DNA of 64,000 bases. Origin: Cacajao melanocephalus. Its lineage: Eukaryota > Chordata > Mammalia > Primates > Pitheciidae. Positions 62,680 to 64,000 of the stretch are shown here, piece after piece; the first letter of the stretch is position 1; each line of letters opens with the position of its first letter. The stretch covers positions 62,001 through 126,000 of the forward strand of contig CAUYLG010071306.1 of assembly GCA_963573385.1 (NCBI GenBank), written 5' to 3'. Both the position numbers and the translations under genes were made by a program. A model generated the notes under the pieces. The model saw nothing but the letters and a program-made list of their open reading frames with translations, made no database searches and was not told where the DNA came from.

Positions 62680-62870
62680 TGCCTCAATTCACTATGTCCA
62701 GCAGCATTTTGGGGACAATTCAATGTAGCCCAGATGCTGGGGATTTGAAGATGGTGTTAGGGCTTCTCCCTGCATGGTGGGAGCTCATGGTCTTCTGAGG
62801 GAGAAGGACACACACATGTAACCTTAATCATCATACGGAGTGGTATAGGCACTTGAATGAGTTAGAGTGA
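62680..62870 (-). mobile_element. L2 3' end, antisense
   Basis: 'gatgctggggatttgaagat', 'cttctccctgcatggtggga' and 'gctcatggtcttctgaggga' are the complement of the L2 terminal region. Confidence 0.6.
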
Positions 62871-64000
62871 TTTTTCATTGCTTGTAACCGAAAACCCACC
62901 TACAATTGAATTAAACAAAAATGATCTTTTCAAAAATTTAATGTAATGTATCTATCTAGCTTGATGGAGTTAATGTTTGTTTGATTTAATTTAGGATCAA
63001 GGATATCCTTCAGGATTCTGTCTCATGATTGTCTTCCATAATATCAATGTCATTAAAAAAAACTGACTTCTCACATTTGCAAGAAGGTTTATTCTTCTGT
63101 TTCCTTCACCAAGAGCTCTCTTATTAACAGGGAAGTTTGTTTCTTCAAACTGAGCAGCAAACTTTTTCCTGTTGCACGTTTGGCTTGATTTGGGCCTGTG
63201 TCCACTTCTGAATTGCTATGTGCAGTCAAGGGTTAGGGTGATGAGTTTAAGCCTGAGCCTCACACCCCCAACAATATAAGATGCATAGGCATGTGTGTAT
63301 GTCTAAATAAACATTCGGAAAGTTACCAAGAGAAAGGAAAATGCTTGTTGGAGAGGGAGAGACAGATTCTAAGAGCACTCATCTCTATTGCTATATGCAA
63401 GGTGCTGAAGGACCATGGATCAGGGAATGACTGATTTAAGGTGTGGTTTCTGGCTGCACATCCAGACTTACCTGTATGGGATTTGTGACATTTTCTAAAT
63501 GGTAATAGAAGTACTGTAGTGTGTTCCTTATTTCTTACCATATAAGGTTTAATTTTTTCTTAGCAAACCACTCAGGTTCCTTCAGATCCTAATACAGACT
63601 TAAAATTTCAGCTTCATCTCCCACCATCTCTACATACACACCCAGCCATATCATTATCTATTGGCTTGCATTAATTGTGCACTCCAAATGAAGAGGGTTA
63701 AACTCATCCTGAACAAAGAAAGAAGTTTCTCTGCAAAACTGATTGTAGGTTTCTTGAACTGCATTTCCACTTACCTTATGGGACATTTCTAGATTGATTT
63801 CTGTAGTTACATAGTGGGGTTTATGTCTAGAATTCAGTGAAAGGGACCTTGAGCTCCAACTCTGTAACTTTAGGAAATGAAGATTGGTAGAAGAAAGAAC
63901 TTGATATTGAACTAACTAAGCTACTAAATGGAAGAAATCAGACACCTAGCAACTGTCACTCCTTGGTTTTAGAAAATTGATCAATTTAGAATTCTGAGAA
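62871..64000. other. Unclassified intergenic sequence
   Basis: No repeat or exon is recognised up to the window edge. Confidence 0.4.

Overview
The window is primate genomic DNA, most likely human. It carries dimeric Alu SINEs on both strands, old and primate-age L1 fragments, L2 and MIR relics, MaLR (MLT1/MST) LTRs, hAT-type DNA transposon fossils and a decayed retrocopy of the mammalian gene HERC5. I find no intact protein-coding exon, tRNA, rRNA, snRNA or CpG island in the 64 kb. It reads as intergenic DNA or very deep intron: a gene-poor, AT-rich landscape whose recognisable content is mostly repeats. Several repeat-free, more complex segments look like distal regulatory DNA. Repeat family names come from recognising the consensus by eye, so subfamily names are deliberately loose and boundaries are approximate unless a target-site duplication (TSD) is stated.

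Layout. 0-10 kb: Alus, L2 and MIR pieces, a 180-bp polypurine tract, an L1 3' end, and a 650-bp solo LTR (9083-9732) inserted in an L2 tail. 10-15.4 kb: mostly unique sequence with L2 and MIR relics. 15.4-20.4 kb: the most informative locus. A small hAT element with an 8-bp TSD (15577-15584 and 20424-20431) is split by a 4.6-kb insertion that begins with HERC5 exon-like sequence and ends in an A-rich tail. The insertion is itself flanked by an 11-16 bp TSD. 20.4-27 kb: a relic of a hAT transposase ORF, a long ancient L1 and an MLT1 LTR. 27-31.7 kb: unique AT-rich DNA. 31.7-36.3 kb: two L2 elements, an Alu and a MaLR internal region with its 3' LTR. 37-48 kb: an AluJ-like element, a 5'-truncated L1 with a 16-bp TSD, MER5A, nested MaLR LTRs, and three candidate conserved non-coding segments (39.5-39.9, 42.7-43.9 and 47.0-47.5 kb). 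48-58.3 kb: MIR, L2, Alus, a small hAT element and an antisense L1 carrying a foreign 324-bp internal segment. 58.3-64 kb: unique, possibly regulatory sequence, then a long antisense L2 holding two Alus in opposite orientations.

Nothing here forms an operon or pathway. The main biological story is retrotransposition history. The HERC5 copy appears to derive from an abnormal transcript: spliced through the RCC1-like domain and linker, then reading about 2.35 kb into sequence full of older repeats (L1M, MIR, a hAT element, L1M) and polyadenylated at an ATTAAA inside one of them. That inference rests on the two nested TSDs visible in the sequence. It can be tested by aligning 18017-20372 to the introns of the parental HERC5 locus.
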